Source of the DNA: Planctomycetaceae bacterium
GTDB lineage: Bacteria; Planctomycetota; Planctomycetia; Planctomycetales; Planctomycetaceae
Direction of reading: 5' to 3'
Assembly (NCBI GenBank): GCA_041398785.1
Contig: JAWKUA010000028.1
Coordinates: forward strand, 7,012 to 71,011
DNA length: 64,000 nt
In this document: positions 8,757 through 18,025 of the stretch, piece after piece
How the letters are laid out: the number at the start of each line of letters is the position of its first letter
Numbering within the stretch: the first letter of the stretch is position 1
The notes under the pieces: generated by a model
Told to the model about the DNA's origin: nothing
What the model saw: only the letters and a program-made list of their open reading frames with translations
The model's database searches: none
Made by a program: the position numbers and the translations under genes

Positions 8757-9713
8757 ATGGCTCGGCGGAAACAACCCGGAGCGGGAAGTCGATTCAGCGG
8801 CGGCGGCTATCAGGATCCGGCCACCTGGCTGACCGGATTTCTGTCGTATCTCGACGCGGAATGCGGGATGTCGCCGAATACCGTGGATGCCTACCGTCGG
8901 GACCTGACAAAATTCTTCGCCTGGAATCAAAAACACGCCCGTGCGACGGTCCAGCAGATCGATGTCGGCACGTTGACAGCGTTTCTGGAATTTCTGCAGA
9001 AAGGCGACCTGGCAGCCAGCAGCATTGCTCGCAACCTGGTGGCAATTCGGATGTTCTTTCGCTTTCTGATGCTGGAAGGCGTCGTCGCGGAAAGCACGGT
9101 CGACCTGATCAGCTCACCGAAACTGTGGCAGCGGCTTCCGCGCGTCTTGAGCCCGGAAATGGTGGATCAACTGCTGCAGGCTCCTGTCGGTTCCGTTGAC
9201 CGCTACGCCCGGCGCGACCGGGCGATCCTGGCGGTGATGTACGCCACGGGCTGTCGAGTTTCGGAGGTCACCGGAATGAAGCTGGCCGACGTCAATCTGA
9301 ATGACGGCTACGCACGCTGCACCGGCAAGGGCGACAAGCAGCGGATGGTGTCGCTGACGCCGATGGCCATCGAAGCGATTACGAACTGGCTGAATCTGGA
9401 ACGCCCCGACATGGCGGCCAATGCCGCGGACGACGCCGGCTGGCTGTTCGTCACGCGCAGCGGCCGCCGGATGAACCGTGAAACCGTGTGGCAACTGATG
9501 CAGCGTTACGCTCAGCGAGCCGGCTGCGGTTCGGAAGTCAGCCCGCACACACTTCGTCACAGTTTCGCCACTCATCTGCTTGCCGGTGGAGCCGATATCC
9601 GAGCCCTGCAGGAAATGCTCGGGCATGCCAGCATTCGAACTACGCAGATCTACACGCACGTTGATCACACGCGACTGAAGTCGGTGCATTCGCAGTGTCA
9701 TCCGCGCGGATGA
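8757..9713 (+). CDS. xerD: Site-specific tyrosine recombinase XerD/XerC
   Basis: A 318-residue tyrosine recombinase that, in the Xer system, resolves chromosome dimers at the dif site together with a partner recombinase and FtsK. The N-terminal SAM-like core-binding domain (about 22-110) is followed by the catalytic domain with all six expected residues: Arg167 in TGCRVSE, Lys191 in GKGDKQR, His264 and Arg267 in HTLRHSF, His290 in LGHASI and Tyr299 in QIYTHV. The length and full motif set match chromosomal Xer proteins rather than phage or integron integrases, and no att sites, phage genes or transposon ends are nearby. XerC and XerD cannot be separated with confidence here. Confidence 0.9.
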   Translation: MARRKQPGAGSRFSGGGYQDPATWLTGFLSYLDAECGMSPNTVDAYRRDLTKFFAWNQKHARATVQQIDVGTLTAFLEFLQKGDLAASSIARNLVAIRMFFRFLMLEGVVAESTVDLISSPKLWQRLPRVLSPEMVDQLLQAPVGSVDRYARRDRAILAVMYATGCRVSEVTGMKLADVNLNDGYARCTGKGDKQRMVSLTPMAIEAITNWLNLERPDMAANAADDAGWLFVTRSGRRMNRETVWQLMQRYAQRAGCGSEVSPHTLRHSFATHLLAGGADIRALQEMLGHASIRTTQIYTHVDHTRLKSVHSQCHPRG

Positions 9714-9760
9714 CGCGTCGGCCGTGCGTGCAGAGCAAGCTCGCTGGACTGTGGATCGCT

Positions 9761-10576
9761 TCAACCGGCTTCCGCAGCTTCTTTCATTTTGCTCAGGCCG
9801 ATTCGCGCCACGAATGACGGGTCAAGCTGCCACAGGTCGTCCCGGAAGAGTTCCAGCGACAGAAAACCGGCGTAACCGATTTCGCGCAGCAGGTCACAAT
9901 AGCGCTTCAGGTCAATCGATCCGTCGCCGGGGAAGACGCGGTCAGGGTCGCGCTGCAGGTGAGCGGGCTTTGCCGCCGGCGCATCGTTGAAGTGGGAAAC
10001 TGCGATCTGGTCGGGTTTCAGCCGGCCGATGGATTCCGGCCCGCCTTCGCCGACAAAGCAGTGAAACGGGTCCAGCACGAGGCAGGCATCGGGGTGACCG
10101 GATCCTTCCAGGATTTCGATCGCATCATCGATCGTCTTGATGTCGTCGACGAATCCCAGGTACTCGAACGCCGGGCGGACGCCGAACTGTCGTCCCAGTT
10201 CCAGCAACTCGTGGTAGTGTCGTTTGCCGAGTTCGCGATCCGCCTGACCGGCGGGCGGCCCTGCCACGGCGTGCGGAGCTCCCACAGCCGCCGTCTGTTC
10301 CAGGCGGCGTTTCGCCTCATCCATTGCCGCGGTGTGTTCAGGACCTTCAGGCTGGAACCAGCCCTTCAGATAGATCGTGGTCGGAACCTGCAGCCCGTGA
10401 TCGTCAAGGCACTGCCGAATCTCCGCTAGTGAGCCGCCGGCCTGCAGGTGAGCATCGATGTCGTCGTGCCACAATTCGATCGCTTCATATCCGGCTTCGG
10501 CGGCGACGGCAATCTGCTTCAGAATCGGTGTGGTCTTGATCGTGCTGGCATTCAGGCTGTACCGAAACCCGGACAT
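9761..10576 (-). CDS. Sugar phosphate isomerase/epimerase (xylose-isomerase-like TIM barrel)
   Basis: A 271-residue AP-endonuclease-2-type TIM barrel. The ATG at 10576 has a good ribosome site (GAGAGG) 6-7 bases upstream; the longer frame to 10687 was rejected. Landmarks are YEAIELWHDD early in the barrel, the FEYLG acidic motif, LVLDPFH with the metal-binding Asp/His, and GFLSLELF near the end. The family isomerises or epimerises keto sugars and related polyols such as inosose; the substrate cannot be named from sequence. It faces the divergently transcribed FG-GAP gene and converges on xerD. Confidence 0.85.
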   Translation of the reverse strand: MSGFRYSLNASTIKTTPILKQIAVAAEAGYEAIELWHDDIDAHLQAGGSLAEIRQCLDDHGLQVPTTIYLKGWFQPEGPEHTAAMDEAKRRLEQTAAVGAPHAVAGPPAGQADRELGKRHYHELLELGRQFGVRPAFEYLGFVDDIKTIDDAIEILEGSGHPDACLVLDPFHCFVGEGGPESIGRLKPDQIAVSHFNDAPAAKPAHLQRDPDRVFPGDGSIDLKRYCDLLREIGYAGFLSLELFRDDLWQLDPSFVARIGLSKMKEAAEAG

Positions 10577-10711
10577 GGCATTCCTCTCGATTGCTTGCGG
10601 TGCGAAAGTTGTTCGCGGAGCATAAACGGAATCGGGCACGGAATCCCGTCGCCCTGACCCTCGTGACCTGGTTTGAACAAATCCCAATTCTCGAACATTG
10701 AGACCGAAACC

Positions 10712-11890
10712 ATGAGCGCGTTTCTGAATCGCAGTGCGGTGTTGTGTGTCGTCTGTTCAGCACTGTGCCTTGACACGGTCGCTCGCGCCGAGGAACCGAG
10801 TGTCTGGAAGAAGCACACGCTTTTCGAAGGTGAAGCGTGCTTGACCGCCGTGGCAGCAGACTTCAACAACGACGGGACACCGGACGTCATTGCGGACACG
10901 GGAAGCGGCACGCTGCGGATGTTTGCCGGCCCTGACTGGAAGCAAACCGTGCTCGACGACGACCACGCGGGAAGCTACATCCACAGCGAAGCCTGGGACA
11001 TCGACGGTGACGGCGACGCGGACTATGTAGGTGCTCGCTACGAACCGGGCCTGATCATGTGGTATGAACAGCCGGACGATCCTGCAACCGGCAAGTGGAT
11101 GCGACGACTGGTCGACGATCAGGTCAATGGAATTCACGGTCTGATCCGGGGCGACGTCGATCGCGACGGGCGAATCGATCTGCTGGCCACCAGTGCTCAG
11201 CCGATGCCGCCGTTTCCGAATTCACTGGCGTGGATTTCTCCGCCGCGAAATGTCCGGTCCGGCGATCCGTGGCAGCGGCATATCTTTGCCGAACAGGATG
11301 CTCCGGGACTGACTCACTATCTTGGTTTCGGCGACATCAACGGCGACGGTCGGCCGGATGCCGCAACGGGAGCCAAGGGAGGGCCGACGGATACCTCGGG
11401 CAAAGGTGAGTGGTTCGCGTGGTGGGAAGCAGGAAAGGACCCCGCCGCGCCATGGACGAAACACGCGCTTCCCGGACCGCATCCGGGAGCGACCAACATC
11501 CATCCCGCGGATGTCAACGGCGACGGCAAGATGGATCTGGTCGCTTCTCGCGGGCACGGTGTCGGAGTCATCTGGTTTGAAGGTCCGGACTGGACGGTGC
11601 ATTCCATCGACGATGAGATTCAGGAACCACATTGTCTGGTTGTCCGCGATCTGGACGGCGACGGCGACAGCGACGCCGCGACGTGCGCCTATGGCAGCGA
11701 GTTGTGTGCGTGGTATGAAAACGACGGGAAGGGCGGCTTTCTGCGTCACATCGTTGGCGAAAACCAGCAGGCGTACGACATCCGAGCGGTGGACCTGGAT
11801 AACGACGGTGACCCCGATCTTCTGGTTGCCGGTCGAGCGAGCAATAACGTCGTCTGGTACGAGAACCCGGCAGTGTCAAAAGCGGATTGA
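10712..11890 (+). CDS. Secreted FG-GAP/VCBS repeat protein, probable seven-bladed propeller
   Basis: A 392-residue exported protein. The ATG at 10712 opens a signal peptide ending near ARAEEP; the in-frame ATG at 10673 was rejected because it would bury the signal sequence. The mature part carries seven Asp-rich calcium-binding motifs of the form DxNxDGxxD (DFNNDGTPD, DIDGDGDAD, DVDRDGRID, DINGDGRPD, DVNGDGKMD, DLDGDGDSD, DLDNDGDPD), spaced about 45-60 residues apart. Seven such motifs suggest a seven-bladed beta propeller. Such proteins are common at planctomycete surfaces; some are fused to enzymes, but this one seems to be propeller only. Function unknown. Confidence 0.85.
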   Translation: MSAFLNRSAVLCVVCSALCLDTVARAEEPSVWKKHTLFEGEACLTAVAADFNNDGTPDVIADTGSGTLRMFAGPDWKQTVLDDDHAGSYIHSEAWDIDGDGDADYVGARYEPGLIMWYEQPDDPATGKWMRRLVDDQVNGIHGLIRGDVDRDGRIDLLATSAQPMPPFPNSLAWISPPRNVRSGDPWQRHIFAEQDAPGLTHYLGFGDINGDGRPDAATGAKGGPTDTSGKGEWFAWWEAGKDPAAPWTKHALPGPHPGATNIHPADVNGDGKMDLVASRGHGVGVIWFEGPDWTVHSIDDEIQEPHCLVVRDLDGDGDSDAATCAYGSELCAWYENDGKGGFLRHIVGENQQAYDIRAVDLDNDGDPDLLVAGRASNNVVWYENPAVSKAD

Positions 11891-12035
11891 AACTGTGGTC
11901 ATCAATCGGCAGCACAACGGCAACCGAGGAAGATCGCAGCGTGCGTCGACGATTTGCATCCGGTCTCTTCGGGGCCGGTGTTTGCTTACCTGCCGGACAC
12001 CGTCGCATTCCGCATCGGAACCGCGTGCGGTCGAG

Positions 12036-13814
12036 CTATTCGCTGCCGGCCTTCGTCACGCGGCGAATCCAGGTTGTCATTGCGTCCAGAGCAGACGCGG
12101 AGATTGTCTCTTCGATCTCGGCATATTCCCCGGGAGCTCCTGTGACGGCCGTTTGAAACATGTGATTCAGCCCGGGCAGTTCCACAACTTCCACATCCGT
12201 GTTTCCGGCGTCCGTCAGCACCTGCCTGATTGCCGGCAGATTGAGTTTGGGATCGACCTGCGTGTCCTTCTCGCCGTTCAGCGCCAGTACCGGGCACTTC
12301 ACCTGTTTCAGGACAGGCGCCGGTTCGTGTTTCAGGAAGAACCGGAACCACGGTGTTCGCAGTCTTGCAATGCCAACCCGGACCGTTGCCGTCAGTTCCT
12401 CCCGGCCGGCATCTTCGTCCGGAAGTGCAGTGCGAAGTTCTTCAGTGACTCTGGCGACCAGTGCGTCGTCGGTCTCCTGATCGTTGTCGGACAACACCGC
12501 CCGGACCATTGCCGTCTGGACGGCTTTCTGCGCTCGCAGCGTTTTTTCGTCGGTGATGCCTGCCGCTTTCAGAATCAACTGGCCCTGCGACAGCAGAATC
12601 TGTTCTCCGTTGACCCCTGTTCCCGCCAGCAGCACGATGAACGCCACGTCGGGGCGCTGCGCGGCAACCATCGGAGCCACAATGCCTCCTTCGCTGTGCC
12701 CGATCAGTCCGATTTCCGACTTGTCGATTCGCGCCTGCTGTTGCAGAAAGTCGACGGCGGCGATCGCGTCCCGAGCGAAGTCTTCACTGGTGGCCGAAGC
12801 GAAGTTTCCGGTCGATCGGCCAACACCGCGATCATCGCATCGCAGAACCGCGATGCCGTGGCGAGCAAGATGATCGGCAATCACCAGGAACGGCTTGTGG
12901 CCGGCGATCGATTCGTCGCGATCCTGCGGACCGGAGCCGGAAATCATCACCACCGCCGGCACCTGGCCAGCTTGCTTCGGGATCGTCAGAGTTCCCGCAA
13001 TCCGGACGGAGTCTGCCGTGTTCTCAATCACGACGTCTTCCACATCGTACGGAAACGGTGCCGCCGGAGTCTGTGGACGGCGCGGTGCCGGGGCGTCTGT
13101 CGGGATCGGCAACTCGGTGCGTGACAGCGTGAGGTCCAGAGGAATTCCGGCCTGAGTGAATGTCCCGTCGACCTGCTTTCCGTCATCCGACAGCGTGCCA
13201 GTAAAGGATGCCTTCAGCATTGGAACCGAGATTGTCCAGGTGTTGCCGCTGACCGTTCGCGACGCTTTGAAGCCGCCGGCCTTTTGAGTCACGCTGTCCA
13301 GAAACACGGATTCGGACTCCGCGTCGGTGCCGTAAACTCGAAAGCGAAGCGTCAGCCTCTGCAGCAGCGTGTTCAGATCCCCTGCCCAGACTTCGTCAGG
13401 AGCATCGACGGGCGGCGCGTCCAGCTTTCGAAGCTGCAGGTCAAATTCCGCGCCGCGCTGCTTCCATTTTCCGTTGACGACGTTGCCGTCATCCGTTCGC
13501 TGACCGGCGTATGTCGCTCGGGTCAGGTTCAGGTCGAACTCCAGCGAAGTGCCCGTCAGGTCGAAGCGATCCAGCACAAATGCCTGCCGGCCTTCATCAA
13601 GACTGACAAGCCGGTGCGACACGCTGCCGTCGTCGGCTTTGACCGGTTCGATCAAGAAACGAAACACTCGCGGACCAACGTCCATCGTTCCGTACCAGAC
13701 GGGTGATGGTTTTTCGGCAGCATCGCTTTTCGTCTCATCAGCACAAATGAGACACGGTCCCAGCAGCCTTGATGACAGCAGCAGGGTTGTGCAGATCAGA
13801 ACAGTGTGCCGCAT
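12036..13814 (-). CDS. Secreted alpha/beta hydrolase (S33/dienelactone-hydrolase-like)
   Basis: A 592-residue exported hydrolase. The ATG at 13814 has GGGAGA about 7 bases upstream and opens a signal peptide (MRHTVLICTTLLLSSRLLG). Residues 30-240 form two repeated beta-rich segments of the kind often found in front of planctomycete hydrolases. The C-terminal alpha/beta hydrolase domain starts near 265, with GSGPQDRD (oxyanion loop), DDRGVGRS, the nucleophile elbow GHSEGG (Ser374), an NGEKDTQVD acid strand and LNHMF for the histidine. Esterase or peptidase activity is expected; the substrate is unknown. It converges with the FG-GAP gene. Confidence 0.85.
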   Translation of the reverse strand: MRHTVLICTTLLLSSRLLGPCLICADETKSDAAEKPSPVWYGTMDVGPRVFRFLIEPVKADDGSVSHRLVSLDEGRQAFVLDRFDLTGTSLEFDLNLTRATYAGQRTDDGNVVNGKWKQRGAEFDLQLRKLDAPPVDAPDEVWAGDLNTLLQRLTLRFRVYGTDAESESVFLDSVTQKAGGFKASRTVSGNTWTISVPMLKASFTGTLSDDGKQVDGTFTQAGIPLDLTLSRTELPIPTDAPAPRRPQTPAAPFPYDVEDVVIENTADSVRIAGTLTIPKQAGQVPAVVMISGSGPQDRDESIAGHKPFLVIADHLARHGIAVLRCDDRGVGRSTGNFASATSEDFARDAIAAVDFLQQQARIDKSEIGLIGHSEGGIVAPMVAAQRPDVAFIVLLAGTGVNGEQILLSQGQLILKAAGITDEKTLRAQKAVQTAMVRAVLSDNDQETDDALVARVTEELRTALPDEDAGREELTATVRVGIARLRTPWFRFFLKHEPAPVLKQVKCPVLALNGEKDTQVDPKLNLPAIRQVLTDAGNTDVEVVELPGLNHMFQTAVTGAPGEYAEIEETISASALDAMTTWIRRVTKAGSE

Positions 13815-13914
13815 GGGTTGGTCTCCCGGATTTAAGGAAGCATTCGAAGCGTGATCCACCGGCGCAGGGACTCGGTCGCGACGGCACAATCGACATCCGT
13901 CGTCCGACAGGATT

Positions 13915-16900
13915 TTACTCGGCCAGCCGGTGGATTGTGTTGTGGATCACCCGTTCGAACATCCTGCCATCCGGTGTCTTCAGTCGACAACGAATTTCCA
14001 TGCACCAGGTGGAAGCCAGTTCGGGGATCGTCAGCGTGATTTCGCGCCCGTCGCTGGAAAGATTCGCCGCGGCGACTTCCAAAGCGTGTTCGTCGTAGTG
14101 GTCCGATCCATAGTTAGCCGTTCGCTTTAGTGACCAGACTTTGACTGAATACGCGGACGCATCGCACGCGGAACTGCGGTCCACGGGTTCTGTCAGACCG
14201 ATCGTGATCTTCCCGCGGCTCGCCTTCAGTTGTACCGGCAGATACGACGGCTTTCCGGTGTATCGCAGCCGGTAGAAGCCGCCTTCCTGAGCCTGTTGAT
14301 TGGACGCCCAGGCAAACAGGCCGCAAACGTACAACTGTCCGTCGTTCGGGTGAAAGCGTCCTCGCATGATGCCGGTGGGAAACTGCGGTATCGGCAATTC
14401 GCACATGCCGCCCTGCATTTGTCCGCCGATGTTTTCGTGCGGAACCACATAGACCCTGCCGTAGCCGTACGACAGATTCAGCAGGCTTCCGTTCAGCGGC
14501 CCCCATTGGTCGCTGTCGACCCACAGCAGTTCGGCCGGCGAACGATCGAATGCATTCGTGATCCAGCACAGCGGCTGTTCCATCGCGTCGTCGGAATCAT
14601 CGGTGACGTCGTGATAGCCGAACATGTTTCCGTAAAAGCCGCCTTCGTGAACCCAGTTGATGCGGTTCTTGGGATTCCAGTGGCCTTCCTGGTCAGTGAC
14701 GATGAACGTACCGTCCGGGTTCAGGCAGACTCCGTTCGCGGCGCGGAAACCGTTGGCGATGATTTCCGTCCGGGAACCATCCGACGGAATTCTCAGCAGC
14801 GTTCCGTGATGCGGCACCAGCGCCGTTAACGCGTGGCGAGCGGATTTGGCATAGTAGAAGTTGCCGATCGTGTCCTGCTGCAGCCCCATCGCAAACTCAT
14901 GGAAGTGTTCCGTGACCTGGTGATCGTTATTGAAGCATTCGTAGAAGTCGGTTTCGCCGTCCTGATTCCGATCGCGAAGAATGACCAGTTGATCGCGGCA
15001 CGTCACATAGACTTCTCCGGCGATGACCTTGATACCCAGCGGCTGGAACAGTCCGGATGCAATGCGCTGCCACGTCAGAGCCCTCGACGAGGCGTCGCCG
15101 GGTCTGAGTGATTTCAGACCGCTGACCAGCCACACGTCGCCGTCCCAACTGCAGACCGCGGCGCGATCACCGTCGGTGAAGAAATCGTGACCACCGAACC
15201 GCAGCCGGGCAAACCACGGGTTATTGACCGGAGCCGTTAGTGCGTCGACGGCGAACGGTCCTGAATCGTCGCCGAGAATCGCAGTTGTCGTCAGAACCTC
15301 CGGCCAGCGTTTCCGCGCCGGATGTCGGACCAGCGCCGACAGGTCGCGGTGCTGGATGCGATCCTTCACTTTCGTCGCGAGTCCGGACAGTTCGTCGTCC
15401 GTCATTTGTTCATCGACGCGAACGGCCCAGACCACCATGTTGTCGGCCGCATTCGACGTTGAAAACTGCCCGCAAAGCCGGCCGCCAACCTTAACCAGAC
15501 TGCACCTGTCCGCGGCACCGACAATTCCGGCCAGCACAGTCGCCTGCGGTGTTCGCTGCCTTCCCACCACCAGACTGGCATCATGGCCGTGGCCGGAGTC
15601 GTCGGCGACAATGTCCCGGCCTTCATGAGTCAGCATCCAGTGGCCGTCGGCTTTCGCCATGACACCGCGATCATTGCGCCAGACACGGATTTCGTCATCG
15701 GACAACGCCCGCTGCCAGAACGCGACCTGCTGAATCTCTCCGCGAAACGGCGACGGGTTCGGGAAGTCGTCCGACGTGAACCCGATTTTCGCGACGGATT
15801 GCTGCAGTTCGCTCTTCGGCCTCAGCACGCCGCCGTTCGAACTGCGTCCGTCGATCGCAAATTCCGCTTCGCCGCTGGAGTGCCGCCACGTCAGCACGAC
15901 GTCGTGCCAGTTGCCGTCGTCGACCTGGTCGTCCGACCCGACGACTCCCACCCAGCCGATGTCGTAGCACAGAAAACCGTCTCGCACGAAAAACGATTTC
16001 CCGTCGGGCGTCCACGGACCATCCGGCTTTGCCTGGCAGAAGATCGTGCCGCCTTCGCGAGTTCTGATGCGAGCCGCCACGGTAAAGTCACGGCTGGAAA
16101 AATCGAACCTGCCGCCCGTCGGAATGACCAGATGCTGCTGGCCTTCGAACTGCGACACAGAAACCTGCCGTTCCGTTCTTGCGGCCGGCCTGATCACAGC
16201 CACGTCGTTGCTGAGCCGCGTGAATTCCGCGTCATCACCGCCGGACGTTGCGATTGAAGTCGTCAGCGTTGCATCCGCGGCACCGAGCGTCATCGTGCGC
16301 GTGAAGACCGGCAGCGATTCCTCATCGAACAACACGTCCAGCGTTCCGGCAAGTTCCAGAACGTCCGTATCACCGACGGAATACTCCACGACGTTGTCGT
16401 CGCCGACGGCATGCAGCCCGCGATACTTCGCCCACTCTCGCGGCAACGGGCCGTAACGCCGATTGTCCCGCCCGACGACGCGAGCGTTGTCTTCGAAATC
16501 TGTCGTCCCCGGTCTCGTCCAGCCTGGCCCGGTGGGATTCTCGAACTGCAGGTCGCCAACGATTCGCGGGTGAGCTGAGTGGCGTCCGTCGAAGTGAATG
16601 CCCTCCCAGTTGACGAAACCGGCCGCCGTGGAATTCGGGTCGCGAACCCACGCGGCAGCGAATCGCAGTGTGTCGTGATCAAAGATCGCCCAGCGGTTTC
16701 CCTTTGCGATGCCGCCGGGTCCGGGATCCAGTCGAGTGGCGATTCCCTTGTAGGCGAAGTTGTGCCCGTCGCTGCCGATTTCGAACGTGTTGATCATCGA
16801 CGGGCCGTAGTTCATGTCGGCCCACGGAGCGTACTCGCGAGCTTCCGGACCGAATGTGTCTCCCGGCGGCAGTTCGTTCAGATAGTGTGCCGTGATTTCG

Positions 16901-17835
16901 AAATACTGCGACGGATTCGTGCTCCGCAGATAGCTTTCGCGGATGTAATGGATCACGTCGTACTTCTGCGTCGGCACCATCCACATCTGCGGCACCATGA
17001 ATCCGAACCCGTGAGTCAGCGTGCGATACATCGAAAACGGATCACCGCCGTTTTTGAATTTCCCGTCCGCGAACCGCAGCGCCGTGGGAAGTGAACCGGG
17101 ACGCTGGTGATCGCCGTGGCAGTTGATGCACAGCCGGTTGTAGATCGCGGCACCGCGTTCGAATGCTTCGGCGTCGAGTTCCCGGATCAGCCCGGCGTGA
17201 TCGACGTGCGATTCATATTCGGGCAGTGTCAGAGCAATCAGTCCCGGAGGCGGCTGCAGACGCACAGCCGCGGACAGCCCGCCGTCACGAACTTCCAGCA
17301 GATAGCAGACCAGATCCAGAAACTGCTGCTTCGACCCAAGCTGATTGGCGATCCCGGCCGGCATGATCGAAAGCCTTCCCGGAATGACTTCGTCAATCGT
17401 GTCGGCGGAAAACGTGACCGGCTCACCGTTCCGATCGGGATCACGCAGAATGACGCTGTCACCATCGCGGCTGACCAGCAGTCCCGTGTGAGTCCTGCCG
17501 TCGGACGTCACCACCGCAACCGTTTCGAAGCCTTTGCGAACGTCGGCGGACGGCTTCAGGATCGACGTCACAACGTATTCGTCGGTCGCCGTTTTTTGTT
17601 CGCTGAGTTTCGTGAGATCCGGCCCGAGCGAGTTGCTGCTGCCGTCGACCGCATGACACTTCACGCAGCCGATATGAACCTGATGGAACAGAATCGCTCC
17701 GCGCTTCGCATCGCCGGACTCGCGAGCTGCAGCCGCGATCGCGCTCGGCTGTTCGTCCAGCAGACTCTGTTCCAGCGTCTGTGCAAAACCGTTGACGGAC
17801 AGGATTACGACGAAAAAGAAAACAGGTACACGCAT
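13915..17835 (-). CDS. Giant PVC-type haem-binding protein with LamG-like domain and C-terminal propeller
   Basis: A 1306-residue exported protein. The ATG at 17835 opens a signal peptide (MRVPVFFFVVILSVNGFAQ). Two c-type haem sites are seen: CVKCH (57-61), in a domain followed by the planctomycete SILKPSADVRKGFE segment, and CINCH (236-240) with MVPQMW as candidate distal Met. A middle region resembling DUF6797-type sequence is followed by a concanavalin/LamG-like domain (about nucleotides 15650-16120, FDFSSRDFTVAARI and WHDVVLTW), and the C-terminal third looks like the glucose/sorbosone-dehydrogenase-type propeller seen in PVC proteins (VKVIAGEVYVTCRDQLV, NPDGTFIVTDQEGHW). Such proteins are thought to link periplasmic carbohydrate oxidation to electron transfer; that is inference. 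Confidence 0.85.
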   Translation of the reverse strand: MRVPVFFFVVILSVNGFAQTLEQSLLDEQPSAIAAAARESGDAKRGAILFHQVHIGCVKCHAVDGSSNSLGPDLTKLSEQKTATDEYVVTSILKPSADVRKGFETVAVVTSDGRTHTGLLVSRDGDSVILRDPDRNGEPVTFSADTIDEVIPGRLSIMPAGIANQLGSKQQFLDLVCYLLEVRDGGLSAAVRLQPPPGLIALTLPEYESHVDHAGLIRELDAEAFERGAAIYNRLCINCHGDHQRPGSLPTALRFADGKFKNGGDPFSMYRTLTHGFGFMVPQMWMVPTQKYDVIHYIRESYLRSTNPSQYFEITAHYLNELPPGDTFGPEAREYAPWADMNYGPSMINTFEIGSDGHNFAYKGIATRLDPGPGGIAKGNRWAIFDHDTLRFAAAWVRDPNSTAAGFVNWEGIHFDGRHSAHPRIVGDLQFENPTGPGWTRPGTTDFEDNARVVGRDNRRYGPLPREWAKYRGLHAVGDDNVVEYSVGDTDVLELAGTLDVLFDEESLPVFTRTMTLGAADATLTTSIATSGGDDAEFTRLSNDVAVIRPAARTERQVSVSQFEGQQHLVIPTGGRFDFSSRDFTVAARIRTREGGTIFCQAKPDGPWTPDGKSFFVRDGFLCYDIGWVGVVGSDDQVDDGNWHDVVLTWRHSSGEAEFAIDGRSSNGGVLRPKSELQQSVAKIGFTSDDFPNPSPFRGEIQQVAFWQRALSDDEIRVWRNDRGVMAKADGHWMLTHEGRDIVADDSGHGHDASLVVGRQRTPQATVLAGIVGAADRCSLVKVGGRLCGQFSTSNAADNMVVWAVRVDEQMTDDELSGLATKVKDRIQHRDLSALVRHPARKRWPEVLTTTAILGDDSGPFAVDALTAPVNNPWFARLRFGGHDFFTDGDRAAVCSWDGDVWLVSGLKSLRPGDASSRALTWQRIASGLFQPLGIKVIAGEVYVTCRDQLVILRDRNQDGETDFYECFNNDHQVTEHFHEFAMGLQQDTIGNFYYAKSARHALTALVPHHGTLLRIPSDGSRTEIIANGFRAANGVCLNPDGTFIVTDQEGHWNPKNRINWVHEGGFYGNMFGYHDVTDDSDDAMEQPLCWITNAFDRSPAELLWVDSDQWGPLNGSLLNLSYGYGRVYVVPHENIGGQMQGGMCELPIPQFPTGIMRGRFHPNDGQLYVCGLFAWASNQQAQEGGFYRLRYTGKPSYLPVQLKASRGKITIGLTEPVDRSSACDASAYSVKVWSLKRTANYGSDHYDEHALEVAAANLSSDGREITLTIPELASTWCMEIRCRLKTPDGRMFERVIHNTIHRLAE

Positions 17836-18025
17836 GTCGGAAGACTTCCAGCGGCATTCGAACTCGGAATCGGAACGCTCCAACTCTATCCATTTCGCCA
17901 GGCATCATCCAGAAGTCGCCAGAAGAGCGCGCGAATGATCGTGGCTGCCTGATTCACCGGCCGTTGCCGTTCCGGAACCCACCGTCGCGCGAGGACTCAG
18001 CCCGCGAAAGTCGCGGGACGCGGCG

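Noticed and set aside
8757..9713. XerD as an integrase of a mobile element
   Set aside because: No direct repeats, tRNA, phage or transposase genes flank it, and the length and motif set are those of chromosomal Xer proteins.
11322..13124. A 600-residue plus-strand frame over the FG-GAP 3' end and the hydrolase
   Set aside because: Arg/Ser-rich composition, no motifs, and it conflicts with two well-supported genes.
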